From Gigantopelta aegis (taxonomy: Eukaryota > Mollusca > Gastropoda > Neomphalida > Peltospiridae): DNA of 64,000 nucleotides. Under the pieces are notes generated by a model that saw nothing but the letters and a program-made list of their open reading frames with translations, did not search any database and had not been told where the DNA came from. This document shows positions 34,001-45,100 of the stretch, piece by piece; the stretch's first letter is position 1; each line of letters begins with the position of its first letter. The stretch lies in contig NC_054708.1 in NCBI RefSeq assembly GCF_016097555.1, positions 26,613,572-26,677,571 of the forward strand, read 5' to 3'. The position numbers were made by a program, and so were the translations under genes.

Positions 34001-37000
34001 TTCCCATAAAAAAGATTTTTTAGGAATTTAAATACATGTAGCTCCCAATACCTACACCCATTTTAGTGAGAAAATAAGGGACGTCATGTCAGGTGCCCTT
34101 GTTATGAGCTGCACGTCTTAGAAGGGGGGGGGGGGGGGGGGGGGGGAGCAAGATGTAGCCCAGTGGTCAAGGAAGGAATTGTTTTATTTAACGACGCACT
34201 CAACACATTTTATTTACGGTTATATGGCGTCGGACATATGGTTAAGGACCACACAGATATTGAGAGAGGAAACCCACTGTCGCCACTTCATGGGCTATTT
34301 AAGATTAGCAGCAAGGGATTTTTTATATGCACCATCCCACAGACAGAATAACACATACTACGGCCGTTGATACATCAGTCATGGTGCACTGGCTGGAGCG
34401 AGAAATAGCCAGTGAGCCCACCGACGGGGATCGATCCCAGACCGACCATGCATCAAGCGAACGCTTTACCACTGGACTACGTCCCATCCCCCCCAGTGGT
34501 CATGTGCTCACTTGATGTGCAGTCTGTCTGGGGTCGATCCCCGTCGGTGGGCCCCATTAGGCTAAGCTATTTCTCATTCAGCCAGTGCACCATGACTGGT
34601 ATAGCAAAGGCTGTGGTATGTACTACCCTGTCTGTGGAATGGTGCATATAAAAGATCCCTTGCTACTAATGGAAAAATGTAGCAGGTTTCCTCTCTAAGA
34701 CTATACGTCAAAATTACCACACGTTTGACATCCAATATCCGATGATTAATTAATGATCAATGTGCTCTCGTGGTGTTATTAAAGAAATATTTCTTAGAAG
34801 AATTCGTGATCTGTCCCTGGTACACAGATATGTAGAGAATTTAGCATGACCCACAATAAACAATAATAAATATCTAATTTTAATTTATTTATTAAGAACA
34901 AGAACAAGATGAATGTAAAGTCTTTATACTCACCATGAAGCTATATGAGGGAAGAGTGGAGTAAGCAAAAGCTGTACTACACCGAACCAGCACACCCCTA
35001 GAACAAACCCTGATGCAGCTCCCCAAAATACCTGACTAATGGTGTGGTAGCCTAGGTATATTCTGAAATCAGACGGACACAACAAGCAAATTAACAAACT
35101 ATAGAGTCAGTCTTAAACATGCTATACAATAAGCTTGAGTTGAAAGTATAGAACCTGTTATTGCTTACATCTGTATTAACAATTATACTCAAGCCACGTA
35201 AAGCAATGTGGCAATTAGTTTTCATGGAATAAACTCTTTAAAAATAATAATATATATATATTGCTTAAATTGAAGTGTCTTCTAGTGAAAAGTAAATACT
35301 AGAATATAGCACCACAAATTGTGCACTGTTCAATTTCAACTGTATACATTTACCTATTTTTACTTCGTGCAAGTTTATTAATATTTTTTCAAGAAGTACA
35401 ACATTAATGGAACCCCGTATCAGATATAAGTAATGATTTCTCGTTGATAATTAAACCACAAATTCTGCAGAATTATATGGCTGTCCTACCAGAAACAACA
35501 ATGCAACAATAAATTAAGTTTTTGTTGACCTAGGACATATTGTTTTGAGAAACTGATCTCCACTCAAAACGTAAAACTTTAATGCAAAAGTTGACACCGA
35601 CACCACCATTGTAAAAGTAAATACTTTGCCCTCTTACTTTGTAAAGGAGAGACAAAACTTGTTTTGACATGCTCACCTGCTATAACATACAATAATTGAA
35701 ATGATAAAACTTCCTAAACTGACTGCATACTTCCACAAATCATCTACCCATGTATAATTTGTATAAACTCTGAAATACAAAGAGAATATTTTTCATTAAA
35801 CTAAGCATGCCATTTGTATTTTCATATTATATAACTATAAGAGATTTAATATGGAACAACTAATTTCACAAGAAATTACACTTATTAATACTACAATAAA
35901 AACATTAAGATCCAAAGTTACGAAGCCTGTTTTTCTTAAAAACAAGTGTAAATGTATGTAGTTTCATGATAGTACGAGAAAAACAGGTATCTTAAATTCA
36001 ACCCTACATTACTTACATATTTCATGCAAACCATTATTCTGTTCATATATTGGTTATAAAACTTTAAACTTATGACAATTGCCAATCAGTTATGTGGTGA
36101 AGCATTACATTCTAGAATTAAAAGCTGTAATTTTCAGAATCACCAGAACTTTATTTGTGTATTCCAAAAATTTAAATACTGAGTTTTGGTCACCTGATGC
36201 ACAGAACACGAGTTGTCAAATTAAAAATACAGTGGAACTCCTCTAAACCGGACACCCTCTGGACCAAGTAAAACGTCCGGTTTTAAGAGGTATCCGGTTT
36301 AGAGGTTCTCTTCTGCACATATATTTAAAAAGGGATGCTGAAAAGAGTCCGGTTTTGAGGAAATTCCGGTTTACAGAAGGTCCGGTTTACAGAGGGTCCA
36401 GTTTTGAGGGAATTTCGGTTTACAAAGGGTCCGGTTTTGAGAGGTTTCACTGTACTACCTCACTGCAAAATCAGGTTTAAAAAAAAAAATGCATTTTAAA
36501 TGTTAAAGGGACACACCCTAGTTACGTTTATTTGTTAACCATTACGGCGTTGTTTTTCGCTATTAAACCCCATTTTTCACATATAAAATTGCACTTTACT
36601 TACATTTTATTATTTAGAATACACATTTCCATTCACCTGAAGTGCTTTTTGGTAATCCTGATGTTTGTAAAACCACGAAATGCATTTTTTGCCAAAACGT
36701 GTTGTCGAGAAAAAACCGTTAAGCAAGCGAGGTCCAATCTATTTTTAATGTCACAGACGTTGGTATATCACGTGACCGTTATCGTTTTGGTTCGGTTTGT
36801 TTTCTCGTGCACGGTTCGCACAATCAACATCCGATTTGTTGTTGTTAATTTGTGAGATTTTTCTTCACAGTTCGTGAACATTTTCAGTAACAATAAAGTT
36901 CAGACAAGTAAGTGTCTCAATACAAAACGTTACAAACCCTTAAAACCAATAATTTTGCTAAGTCTTACGATATCTGGAGAGGGGATACAACCAGGACAGA

Positions 37001-40000
37001 ACAGTTGGAACATGTCCAGGAGAGGTGAAACGAACGCACCCCAAGTCTGTGAAATTTGTCGTGACGTAGGCATTGTTGTGCTTCTACCGGTGACATCAGA
37101 ATACTAACTTTCAAAATTATTTAAAGCAATTGGGACATGGGGATTCCCATGGTATTTATCGATATAAAACCTGCTTTTTCACTCCATTTCATAAAAACGT
37201 GATCTAAGTGTGTTACAGGTTTGTAGATTAACCAAATTATAATTTATTTTCGCTGGATGGAACTAGGGTGTGCGGCTTTAATGAAAATGCAGTATATAAC
37301 CATTGTACATGACATTGTGTGTTTGGATATATGACTCACCAGTTACATAAATGTACTTTATATAACTGAACATAAAGAATAAAAAAAATAAAAAATTAAA
37401 TGTTTTATTTAACAACGCACTCAACACATTTTATTTACGGTTAAATATGGTGTCAGACATATGGTTAAGGACCACACAGATATTGAGAGAGGAAACCCGC
37501 TGTCGCCTAGCAGCAAGGGATCTTTTATATGCACCATCCCACAAAAAGGATAGTACATACCACGGCCTTTGTTACACCAGTTGTGGAACACTGGCTGAAA
37601 CAAGAAATAGTCCAATGGGTCCACCGACAGGGATCGATCCTGGACCGACCGCGCACCAAGCAAATGATTTACCACTGGGCTAAGTCCCACCCCATAAAGA
37701 ATAACACCTCTAGCCCATCGGAATAATATTTGGAGTGGGGGCACAACCTCAAGTAGGGGGGTTAGTCTCTAATGGGGTGGCTCAAGCCACATTTTAATCT
37801 ATATTTATATAGAATATGACAAAAAAAACCTGTACATTTTCATGAGTGGGGGACAGTATCCCCTCCCAAATGGCTTACACCTACCTTAGCCACTATATTA
37901 GTCACAAAGAATTAGCTAATTAAACAAACAAAACAATATATCCAATATATCTCAAAAATATTTAAATAACATTATCTCATTAATATAATAAATGGTGCAA
38001 CTTACCTTATAAAAAGGAAAAATGTTAGATAAATGGAAAAGAACCACATAAACTGTGCATGACTTGATGGCATTCCGTATTCTGTATATAAAACTCTCTC
38101 TGAAACACAACAAAAAATTAAATATGTTAGTACACTGTGCAAGAAAACATGCACAAATATTCAGAAATATTCTACAGGGTATTAAAACATACACACACGG
38201 TTATTGAAAAAAAAAAATTCATCAAAGAACAAGACATTTTCAGTCTTCACCATGAGCAAAAACAAGGTGAGCTAAAGATCACTCTCCTAAAATGGTGTTA
38301 GTCATGCAATCACTGGGCCAACAAAAGGCAATCATGTCTATGACCTACCGCCAGAACCTCATGTCTGGACAGCATATACCACAACTTTTGATAAACCATT
38401 GGGGGGAGGGAGAAACGACGACGACTGGTTAGGACAGAATAAAAATGACAGGGCCAACTAAAGGCAATCATGTCTAGTATGACCTACTGTCTGAACCTCG
38501 AACTTATGTGTAACCACACACACGAAGGAGATTAACTAACTGTCTGAACCTCAGCCTTATGTGTAACCACACACACGAAGGAGATTAACTAACTAACTGT
38601 CTGAACCTCAGCCTTATGTGTAAACACACACACGAAGGAGATTAACTAACTAACTGTCTGAACCTCAGCCTTATGTGTAACCGCACACGAAGGAGATTAA
38701 CTAACTAACTGTCTGAACCTCAGCCTTATGTGTAACCACACACACGAAGGAGATTAACTAACTGTCTGAACCTCAGCCTTATGTGTGACCACCCACACAA
38801 AGGAGATTAACTAACTAACTGTCTGAACCTCAGCCTTATGTGTAACCACACACACGAAGGAGATTAACTAACTGTCTGAACCTCAGCCTTATGTGTGACC
38901 ACCCACACAAAGGAGATTAACTAACTAACTGTCTGAACCTCAGCCTTATGTGTAACCACACACACGAAGGAGATTAACTAACTAACTGTCTGAACCTCAG
39001 CCTTATGTGTAACCACACACACGAAGGAGATTAACTAACTAACTGTCTGAACCTCAGGTGAGCACATGCCATCTCATCACACACCTCCCACCCATTAGGA
39101 AGTAAAATACAGCCTGCGGTTATGTTTTCAAAATAGCAGGCCAACAGAAATATGGCCTGCTAAAAACAACATATGGCCTGCTGGAAATATGACAGTATGT
39201 GGTTTGGGATAGTGTGGAAAATTAGGACCTCTGAGATGTATTTTAGAGCATTATGGAATGAAAAATATAACACAATCTTGAGCTAAATAGCAGATGAGTT
39301 AATCGTATGTAAACCTGTCTTCTAAAAAATGACCTGCATTTTTAAAAACTTTTTATAACACATGCTAGGTCTAAAAAATGGACTGCTTTTCGCAGGGTGC
39401 TAGTTCGAGCCCTGGGTCCACAGTTAATGTAGATAGAAATCGGTATATTGGTCTTAATTTGTAATTACACTTCTTCACTTAGATGTGCACTAATTTTGAT
39501 TTAAGAGCCATTTCTGGAAAATGAACTCAGTACCTCTCAGCTTTAAACCTGATCGGTTAATCACTTAGTCATTGAGACTGTTATATCACACTGATCTGCA
39601 TGTTTACTACATGATACAAAGTCTGTGCATTCATGACTCTATGTCCCAGGTCAGACCACTGGCTATCCAGAGACTGGACATGGAACAGACATGCTCGAAA
39701 CTCTAGTGGTATATGAGCATGTTAAAATATATTGGATTGGATTGGCATTCATAACTGCTTACCTGTAATTGGCCTCTGCTCTCTGATCACATGCTTTAGC
39801 ACCCAGTTAACGGCTTCATCCAGAAGCAGACCGGTTAAAAAACACATCTGAAACAACAGAATCATCAACTCCTTCAGCATATCATATCCACAAGCAAAGC
39901 AATATATGTTTAAAGACACCTTTGATAATTTTGAATTTGGTCAACTCTGAAGATAATGCCAGGGTTTTATCACCTTTGTTTCTAGACTGATAATCGACAA

Positions 40001-43000
40001 CATTCCTCACCATTCCCCAAAGGCTATGCCAATTTGAGACTGAAAAGTTCCCAATCTGAATGTAGATAATTCCTTTTTTAATATTATTATATAAATATAT
40101 ATATTTCAAAAACAATACATATCACTTGACAAACACCAAGTATATGTAAAGTATTACTCTTAAATTCTACTTAGCTTAATAGGATATATTTTTTAAATGA
40201 AATTGTAAATTCCTTTGTTTGTTGTAAAACAAGTCAAACCCATGGGCATCAAGTCAAATTTTGGAAATAAAACCAATAAAACCAATGAAATAAATACAAT
40301 GACAAATTAATATATTACTGTCCACCACCAGCACCCCAAAAAAACTACCCACCCTCAAACCTTGATGGTATCTTCTGATACCTATGTTGGTACCGAGTAT
40401 GCAAAAAGTTAAAGAATTGTTTTATTTAACAACATCACCAGAGCACAATAATTTGTCAATAATAGGCTATTGGATGTCAAACATTTGGTAATTTTGACAT
40501 ATAGTCTTAGAGTAAAAGTAAAGTTTGTTTTATTTAACGACGCCGCTGGAGCACATTGATTTTTTATCTTACCATCGGCTATTGGACGTCAAACATATGG
40601 TCATTCTGACACTGTTTTTAGAGGAAACCCGCTGTCGCCACATAGGCTACTCTTTTTACGACAGGCAGCAAGGGATCTTTTATTTGCGCTTCCCACAGGC
40701 AGGATAGCACAAACCATGGCCTTTGTTGAACCAGTTATGGATCACTGGTCGGTGCAAGTGGTTTACACCTACCCATTGAGCCTTGCGGAGCACTCACTCA
40801 GGGTTTGGAGTCGGTATCTGGATTAAAAATCCCATGCCTCGACTGGGATCCAAACCCAGTTACCTACCAGCCTGTAGACCGATGACCTGGCACGACACCA
40901 CCGAGGCCGGTCTATAGTCTTAGAGAGAAAACTCACTACATATGACAGCAAGGGATATTTTATATGTACCATCCCACAGACAAGATAGCACATACCATTG
41001 CCTTTGATATACCAGTAGTGGTGCATTGGCTGGAACGAGAAATAGCCAAATGAGCCCACCGATGGGCATCGATCCTAGACTGACTGTGCATTAGGCAAGT
41101 GCTTTACTACTGGGCTAGGTTCCCTATCCCCACCCCGCCCCTTGGTGGTATCCAATACATGGTTACAGGTTGGGGCAGGACAAAACTGGCTTGAGACTAA
41201 TTGTACAGCAGGTGAGTAAGTACTCTATCACTAAGCTACATCCAATATCAGATATATGCACAGGTCATAATCTTTATCTTTTCGTGAATTATTTCCACAG
41301 TTATTCTAGACAATGGAACACTGCTACAGTCTGTCTAACAATGACCTAAATCATGCTATCGGTGAGTTCAAGGCTCTGAATCTAACAGGGCCTCGAATAC
41401 AATTAACAACGGAAAGGAAACGACTATTTGTTTAATTACACCTCAGCTGATTCTAAAAATTAAAAGATGGCTGTTTGGAGTCTAAATGCAGGGTTTCTAG
41501 AATTTTTATGAAATCCACTAGCCATGGGATCAATTATTTTTAATTTATACTAGCCATGATTAAAAATTCACTAGCCTAGACTTTACCTTAAGTTAATACA
41601 ATTTTACTGGTAGTAATAATGTCACCTAAAGAGTGAGATGGAGCTTCAAAACACTACAATCGGGGGGTGGGGGTGGGGGCAGGATATTCATATTTACAAA
41701 ATATACTTAAATATAGCATTTGACAACTTTTTTCTCTCTAGCTGTTGGGCATGGCAATCGTAGTTAAGTACTAGCCTAACATTGAATATAACTAGCCATG
41801 GGAGTGGGGCTACCATAATCTAGGTTGAGAGAGGAAACTATATGCACCTGCTGCCACACAGACTACTCTTTCAGAAAAGCATCAAGGGTTCCTTGGGAGT
41901 GTAATCTAGAGGGGTTTCACAGTACATGTGTACATGTGTTTGATCCATTTTTGGAGCACTAGTCATAATGGAAAAATAACTCTTTTTTTTCATTTCAACT
42001 TATTGTAGTGCTTATATCCAATCAAGGTTCAAGCACGCTGTCCTGGGCACACACCTCAGCTATTTGGGATGTCTGTCCAGTACAGTGGGTTAGTTGTTAG
42101 AGGTTAGTGAGAGAGAAGAGGATGTAGTGGCCTTACACCTACCCACTGAGTCTTTTAGAACTTGCTCTGCGTTGGAGCTGGTACCGGGCTGCAAACCCTG
42201 TACCTACCAGCCTGTAGCCTGAGGTGGAAAAATAACAATTTTCAGCTCATTAAGAGGGTTAACTCTGCAGGCCATCCAACTAAAGGCAACTGAACAATAC
42301 CCCATGATACTGTACATAATGAACATCACTTACTGTGTGTAGATCTCGTCTGAAGATGATCAAGGTAATAAATGCGACAATAATACAAAATGGCAGCAGA
42401 CTGAACCATGCTAGGCCTTGTCCAATTAGGTCACCTGAAAAATCAAAACATAAACTTATAATTTATGCAGATTAATTTTCTTTTTAACAAAAAAAAGTGA
42501 ATGAGACTTCTGTTTTAAATATATATGTTTTTAGGCTAAGACATGTCTGTAAATAATGTATGTAGCTCCATTATAAATCATACAACGTATTGCAGGCCTA
42601 TGTCTTTAAGGATTGTGATTAGATACATGCTTTATATAATTCAATATATGCAAAACAATGCTCAGTGTTTCCTCTATCCAACAACAATTACTGTAAACCA
42701 GTGACAAAATACGAGCCTATAAATTCTGCACTGCTCACGCCCAACCTCATTGGTTACATTTATATGCATAAATTAATTATTTTCATTGCAACTATTCAAT
42801 GCAGATAACTGTTTGCAAAATTTATATTAATTCTGTAGTGGACTAGATAACAATGTTCAAGCAACTGAGGAAAAATATTATGATTGATACTGGTATTTTA
42901 AGACAGATAAATCTTCCCTAACAAGCTGACAACAGTGGTTCAAATCCCATCAAAGCTGGCTCACACATTCATTCATCTTTCTCTGCCTACCATTCTCATT

Positions 43001-44359
43001 ATCTCAAAAAAGAACTTTTCCTTTTAAGCAGGCCTCTGAGAATTGAAAATCTGTGTGACCAATTTATCGGTTACGCAGATATAAATCCAGGTAACCCATT
43101 TCCTTGTTGCATAACTCGTTATATCCAAATAAATGGTGCTCCAAATCTGACGCAAACAAATAATAGGTTACGCACATTAGATTTGCACGAGCAACGCACG
43201 AACAAAACAATCACTCAGAGGCCTAATTAAGTAGGTACTGGTACTCTGCTTGTGACCGATAGCTAATTTTATATTTAATTCTTTAAAAATCAGACAAGGG
43301 GCGGGATGTAGCCCAGTGGTACGGTGCTCACTCGATGTGTGAGATCGATTGCCATCAGTGGGCCCACTGGGCTATTTCTCGTTCCAGCCACTGTACCACG
43401 ACTGGTATATCAAAGGCTGTGGTATGTACTACCCTGTCTGTGGGATGGTGCATATAAAAGATAACTTGCTGCTAATAGAAAAAGAGCAGCCCGTGAAGAG
43501 ACGACAGTGGGTTTCCTCTCTCAATATATGTGGTCGTTAACCATATGTCTGACGCCACATAACGGTAACCGTAAATAAAATGTGTTGAGTGCGTCGTTAA
43601 ATTATAAATAAAACACTTCTTTCTTTTTCTAAATCAGACAATCATATATTTCAGCCAGTGATGAACCATCATTTGCAGCCTACATTGTCTCAAAGATGGC
43701 TGGTTACTGATTTTGGCTCAACAGTCTGTCTATCATTAACCAACACTGGTGTGACAGTAAATTAATGACTGTGGCCATTCAAAGTGGCAGGCATTGATTT
43801 TCAGCACCAACAAACCAACACTAAAACTAAATTTTACAATATATACCACGCCCAGTAAATATATCTCCCTATTTTTCTCTCAAACAACCTCTTTAAATCT
43901 TTGAATCGTTTGATAGCTTAATTAAAACACTTGACCGGTTTTGATAATTTTGTCATGCAATGATGCATGATTCACTGTCACAATAATTTATTTCAAATTG
44001 ATTTAACTCTGAACCTGAGGGGTGGATTGTATACTGTTACAAACAGTGCTAACAATTCCTGGTGCTAAATGTTAAAGAGATGAGAATAATCTTTAAAGTT
44101 AGGCCTGTATCATCAAATACTGAAATAGACTTACAATCATCTGAACAGTCTCTCTGGATTCAGTGAAGTGTTGTCAAATTATGAGGCGGGATTTACAGAA
44201 CAATAAACGAATGGGCATTAACCTGAACGCTAGACATCAAACATTTGCACAAATCCTTATCTTACCCTTAGGATACTCAACGTGCGTGAGAGAAACTGCT
44301 ACCCACTGCTTTACTACATCGTCATGACCAGGCGGAACCACATCATCACCGGCCATCAT
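31080..44359 (-). CDS. DOLPP1: Dolichyldiphosphatase 1 (dolichyl pyrophosphate phosphatase)
   Basis: Removes a phosphate from dolichyl pyrophosphate in the ER membrane so that the lipid carrier of N-glycosylation can be reused. Exons in transcript order: 44266-44359, 42334-42434, 39763-39847, 38006-38099, 35677-35769, 34934-35062, 32538-32627, 31080-31119. Every border is AG/GT and every phase joins, giving 241 residues (human about 238). PAP2-type acid phosphatase signatures are all present: K83xxxxxxR90P91 (KHVIREQRP), PSSH at 104-107, and S155R156..H162 (SRIYLGYH). Hydrophobic segments lie at about 38-60, 67-75, 108-124, 143-154 and 170-192, fitting a multi-pass ER protein. The N-terminal LTHVEYP and C-terminal [16 protein letters not shown] are family hallmarks. 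Two ATGs in a row open the frame (44359 and 44356); either may be used. Tail to tail with CRAT, head to head with QTRT1. Confidence 0.96.
31210..31519. mobile_element. MITE with CAGGGCTTCTAGA ends
   Basis: Ends CAGGGCTTCTAGATTATG and ATTCTAGAAGCCCTG with inner CCATGGCTGGTGAT / ATCATGGCTAGTGG words; flanked by ATATA on both sides. It lies in the last DOLPP1 intron, 91 bp from exon 8. Relatives: 41489-41825, 45991-46329, fragment near 50189-50275. Confidence 0.85.
31829..32030 (-). mobile_element. SINE, minus, CTCTAGTGG-type tail
   Basis: Minus-strand copy with tail GTGTTGTTAAACAAAACAAA, core AAAAGATCCCTTGCTGC, head truncated. Confidence 0.83.
32031..32275 (-). mobile_element. Eroded SINE remnant, minus
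   Basis: Old copy recognisable by CAGCAAGGCAACTTTTAAAT, ACATTTTCCCATAGACTGGA and a head-like GATCCTATGACTCATTGC. It adjoins the younger copy at 31829-32030. Confidence 0.55.
32788..33077 (-). mobile_element. SINE, minus, CTCAGTTGGTAGAG-type head
   Basis: Tail TTAAACAAAAACAGAC, body with a small internal deletion, and a head that on the minus strand reads CCAGCTCAGTTGGTAGAGTG with TCGTAGGATCAAAACACC, close to a tRNA A box and B box. Confidence 0.8.
33095..33238. repeat. Hairpin element with about 36-bp arms
   Basis: GAAATAACTGGTTATTGTCT continuing TAAGATATCGGCTTTA is mirrored by TAAAGCCAATATGTTAAGAC and AGTAACCAGTTATTTC. The loop holds a second stem around GGCAAATGCAG / CTGCATTCGCC. Confidence 0.85.
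33543..33573. repeat. Perfect 15-bp-arm palindrome
   Basis: CTATATTTTTGGTCA and TGACCAAAAATATAG with one G between them. Could form a hairpin in the DOLPP1 intron transcript; no function is implied. Confidence 0.75.
34150..34795 (+). mobile_element. SINE, plus, split near its A box by another SINE
   Basis: The head GATGTAGCCCAGTGGTCA (34153-34169) continues at 34503 after the inserted copy. Body AAAAGATCCCTTGCTAC and tail GATGATTAATTAATGATCAA, CTCTCGTGGTGTTATTAAA. CCCAGTGGTCA is duplicated at 34159-34169 and 34492-34502. A 22-bp G run (34125-34146) lies just left. Confidence 0.88.
34170..34491 (-). mobile_element. Full-length SINE, minus, inserted into the head of another SINE
   Basis: Complete minus-strand copy: tail GGAAGGAATTGTTTTATTTA at the left, head TACGTCCCATCCCCCC at the right, with GGGATCGATCCC as B box. 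It is flanked by the target duplication CCCAGTGGTCA, so it landed within the A-box region of the older SINE, in opposite orientation. Confidence 0.9.
36230..36452. mobile_element. Tc1/mariner-type MITE with TA duplication
   Basis: Ends CAGTGGAACTCCTCTAAAC and GGTTTTGAGAGGTTTCACTG flanked by TA. The words CCGGTTTACA / AGAGGGTCC are repeated inside. Same family as 25168-25327. Confidence 0.82.
36503..37281. mobile_element. Long TTAA-ended MITE, GGGACACACCCTAG family
   Basis: 779 bp with ends TTAAAGGGACACACCCTAG and AACTAGGGTGTGCGGCTTTAA-like, TTAA on both sides; a related but shorter element is 27353-27729. Two open frames inside (36532-36855 and 36874-37107) show no recognisable domain; I do not call them genes. 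Confidence 0.75.
37397..37694 (-). mobile_element. Full-length SINE, minus
   Basis: Tail AATGTTTTATTTAACAACGC, core AAAAGATCCCTTGCTGC, and head GGGGTGGGACTTAGCCCAGT with GATCGATCC on the minus strand. Confidence 0.87.
38487..39057. repeat. About 11-copy minisatellite in a DOLPP1 intron
   Basis: Unit of about 50-60 bp built of CTGTCTGAACCTCAGCC, TTATGTGTAACCACACACAC and GAAGGAGATTAACTAACTAA. Its length varies with the number of CTAA steps. No match to a neighbouring exon. Confidence 0.9.
39100..39418. repeat. Probable eroded dispersed element
   Basis: Repeated GCAGGCCAACAG / ATGGCCTGCTAAAA words, ending GCTAGTTCGAGCCCTGGG, which matches the right end of the MITE at 24671-24920. The left end is not clear. 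Confidence 0.45.
40410..41127 (-). mobile_element. Outer SINE, minus, split by another SINE
   Basis: Tail side 40410-40512 and head side 40926-41127 belong to one minus-strand SINE (head with GCATCGATCC, CTAGCCCAGTAGT on the minus strand). TATAGTCTTAGAG occurs at 40500-40512 and again at 40913-40925, so the middle was inserted later. Confidence 0.88.
40513..40912 (-). mobile_element. Inner SINE with CCGGCCTCGGTGGTGTCGTG head
   Basis: Complete 400-bp minus-strand SINE: head CCGGCCTCGGTGGTGTCGTG, GGCATGGGATTTTTAATCC module, common body and GCGGCGTCGTTAAATAAAAC tail. Target duplication TATAGTCTTAGAG. Same subfamily as 45242-45643. Confidence 0.9.
41489..41825. mobile_element. MITE, CAGGGCTTCTAGA family
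   Basis: CAGGGTTTCTAGAATTTTTA at the left and CTACCATAATCTAG at the right, with CCACTAGCCATGGG / GCCATGGGAGTGGGG inside. It lies in DOLPP1 intron 2. Confidence 0.75.
41990..42222 (-). mobile_element. tRNA-headed SINE, GCCTCGGTGGCAC family, head-truncated
   Basis: Minus-strand copy: GCATGCTTGAACC-type tail, GTGTGCCCAGGACAGCGTG, and CAGGCTGGTAGGTACAGGGT with TTGCAGCCCGG. Confidence 0.82.
43030..43224. mobile_element. MITE with AGGCCTCTGAG ends
   Basis: 195 bp with inverted ends AGGCCTCTGAGAATTG and CAATCACTCAGAGGCCT. The inside has GGTTACGC words also found in the 28838-29848 element, so the two may be related. Confidence 0.75.
43299..43628 (+). mobile_element. Full-length SINE, plus
   Basis: Head GGGGCGGGATGTAGCCCAGT, common body and tail CATATGTCTGACGCCACATA, GTGTTGAGTGCGTCGTTAAA, with (TTTC) steps at the end. 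It lies in DOLPP1 intron 1. Confidence 0.88.
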
Positions 44360-44698
44360 CAACAAAACAGACAACTTTGGACTTTTGTACTGAGCATGCG
44401 CTTAGCCGCAATTAGGATACCCGGGTCAGGGGTCATCGCCTCCCCCGCAAACTAAAGCACCATCTGTTAAAAATGTATCTAGATATAAATGCCTTTATTT
44501 TATGTATATTCATTTTACACTGTATTCATGATACATTTATATTATATCAGAGTCGTTGTATTCCACAAAATAAGCCATAATTTATAATGCATTTATTAAA
44601 CATTCGCATGAACTTATTGAGGTCCAACTGCGCGTGCGTCAAGGGGAATCCCATTTATTACTTCCGCGTTCAGGGGATTTCCATAGTTGATACCAAGC
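44360..44698. promoter_or_regulatory. Head-to-head promoter of DOLPP1 and QTRT1
   Basis: The two start codons are divergent and 339 bp apart, so both 5' UTRs and core promoters must fit here. Seen: GCATGCGC at 44394-44401 near DOLPP1, TGCGCGTGCG at 44629-44638 near QTRT1 (both like NRF1 half-sites), ACTTCCG at about 44660 (ETS-like), and GCATGGCGGG around the QTRT1 start (YY1-like). There is no obvious TATA box in a suitable place; the middle is AT-rich. Factor names are inferred from short motif likeness only. Confidence 0.7.
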
Positions 44699-45002
44699 AT
44701 GGCGGGTAAAGGTTCGCAGGCGCTATCTTTAAAAATCATTGCCGAGTGTTCTACAACAAAAGCAAGAGTGTGTAAAATGCACCTTCCCCATGCAGTTGTT
44801 GACACTCCCGTTTTCATGCCCGTGGGGACACAAGGAACTCTGAAAGGACTGGTTCCCGAACAGCTGAGAGATCTTGATTGCAAAATTATACTGGGAAATA
44901 CCTACCACTTAGGACACAGACCAGTGGGTCCTTCCGTTAACTTTAATATTTTAAGTTTGCCCTACTGAACAGGTGGAAATCCTCAAACATAACAGTCTCA
45001 GA

Positions 45003-45100
<98 letters not shown>

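Noticed and set aside
36532-37107. Two open frames (107 and 77 residues) as a possible small gene
   Set aside because: Both lie wholly inside the TTAA-ended element 36503-37281, and neither shows a domain I know.
38487-39057. CRISPR-like array of regularly spaced repeats
   Set aside because: Repeat and spacer are not distinct; whole units are near identical and the setting is a eukaryotic intron. It is a minisatellite.
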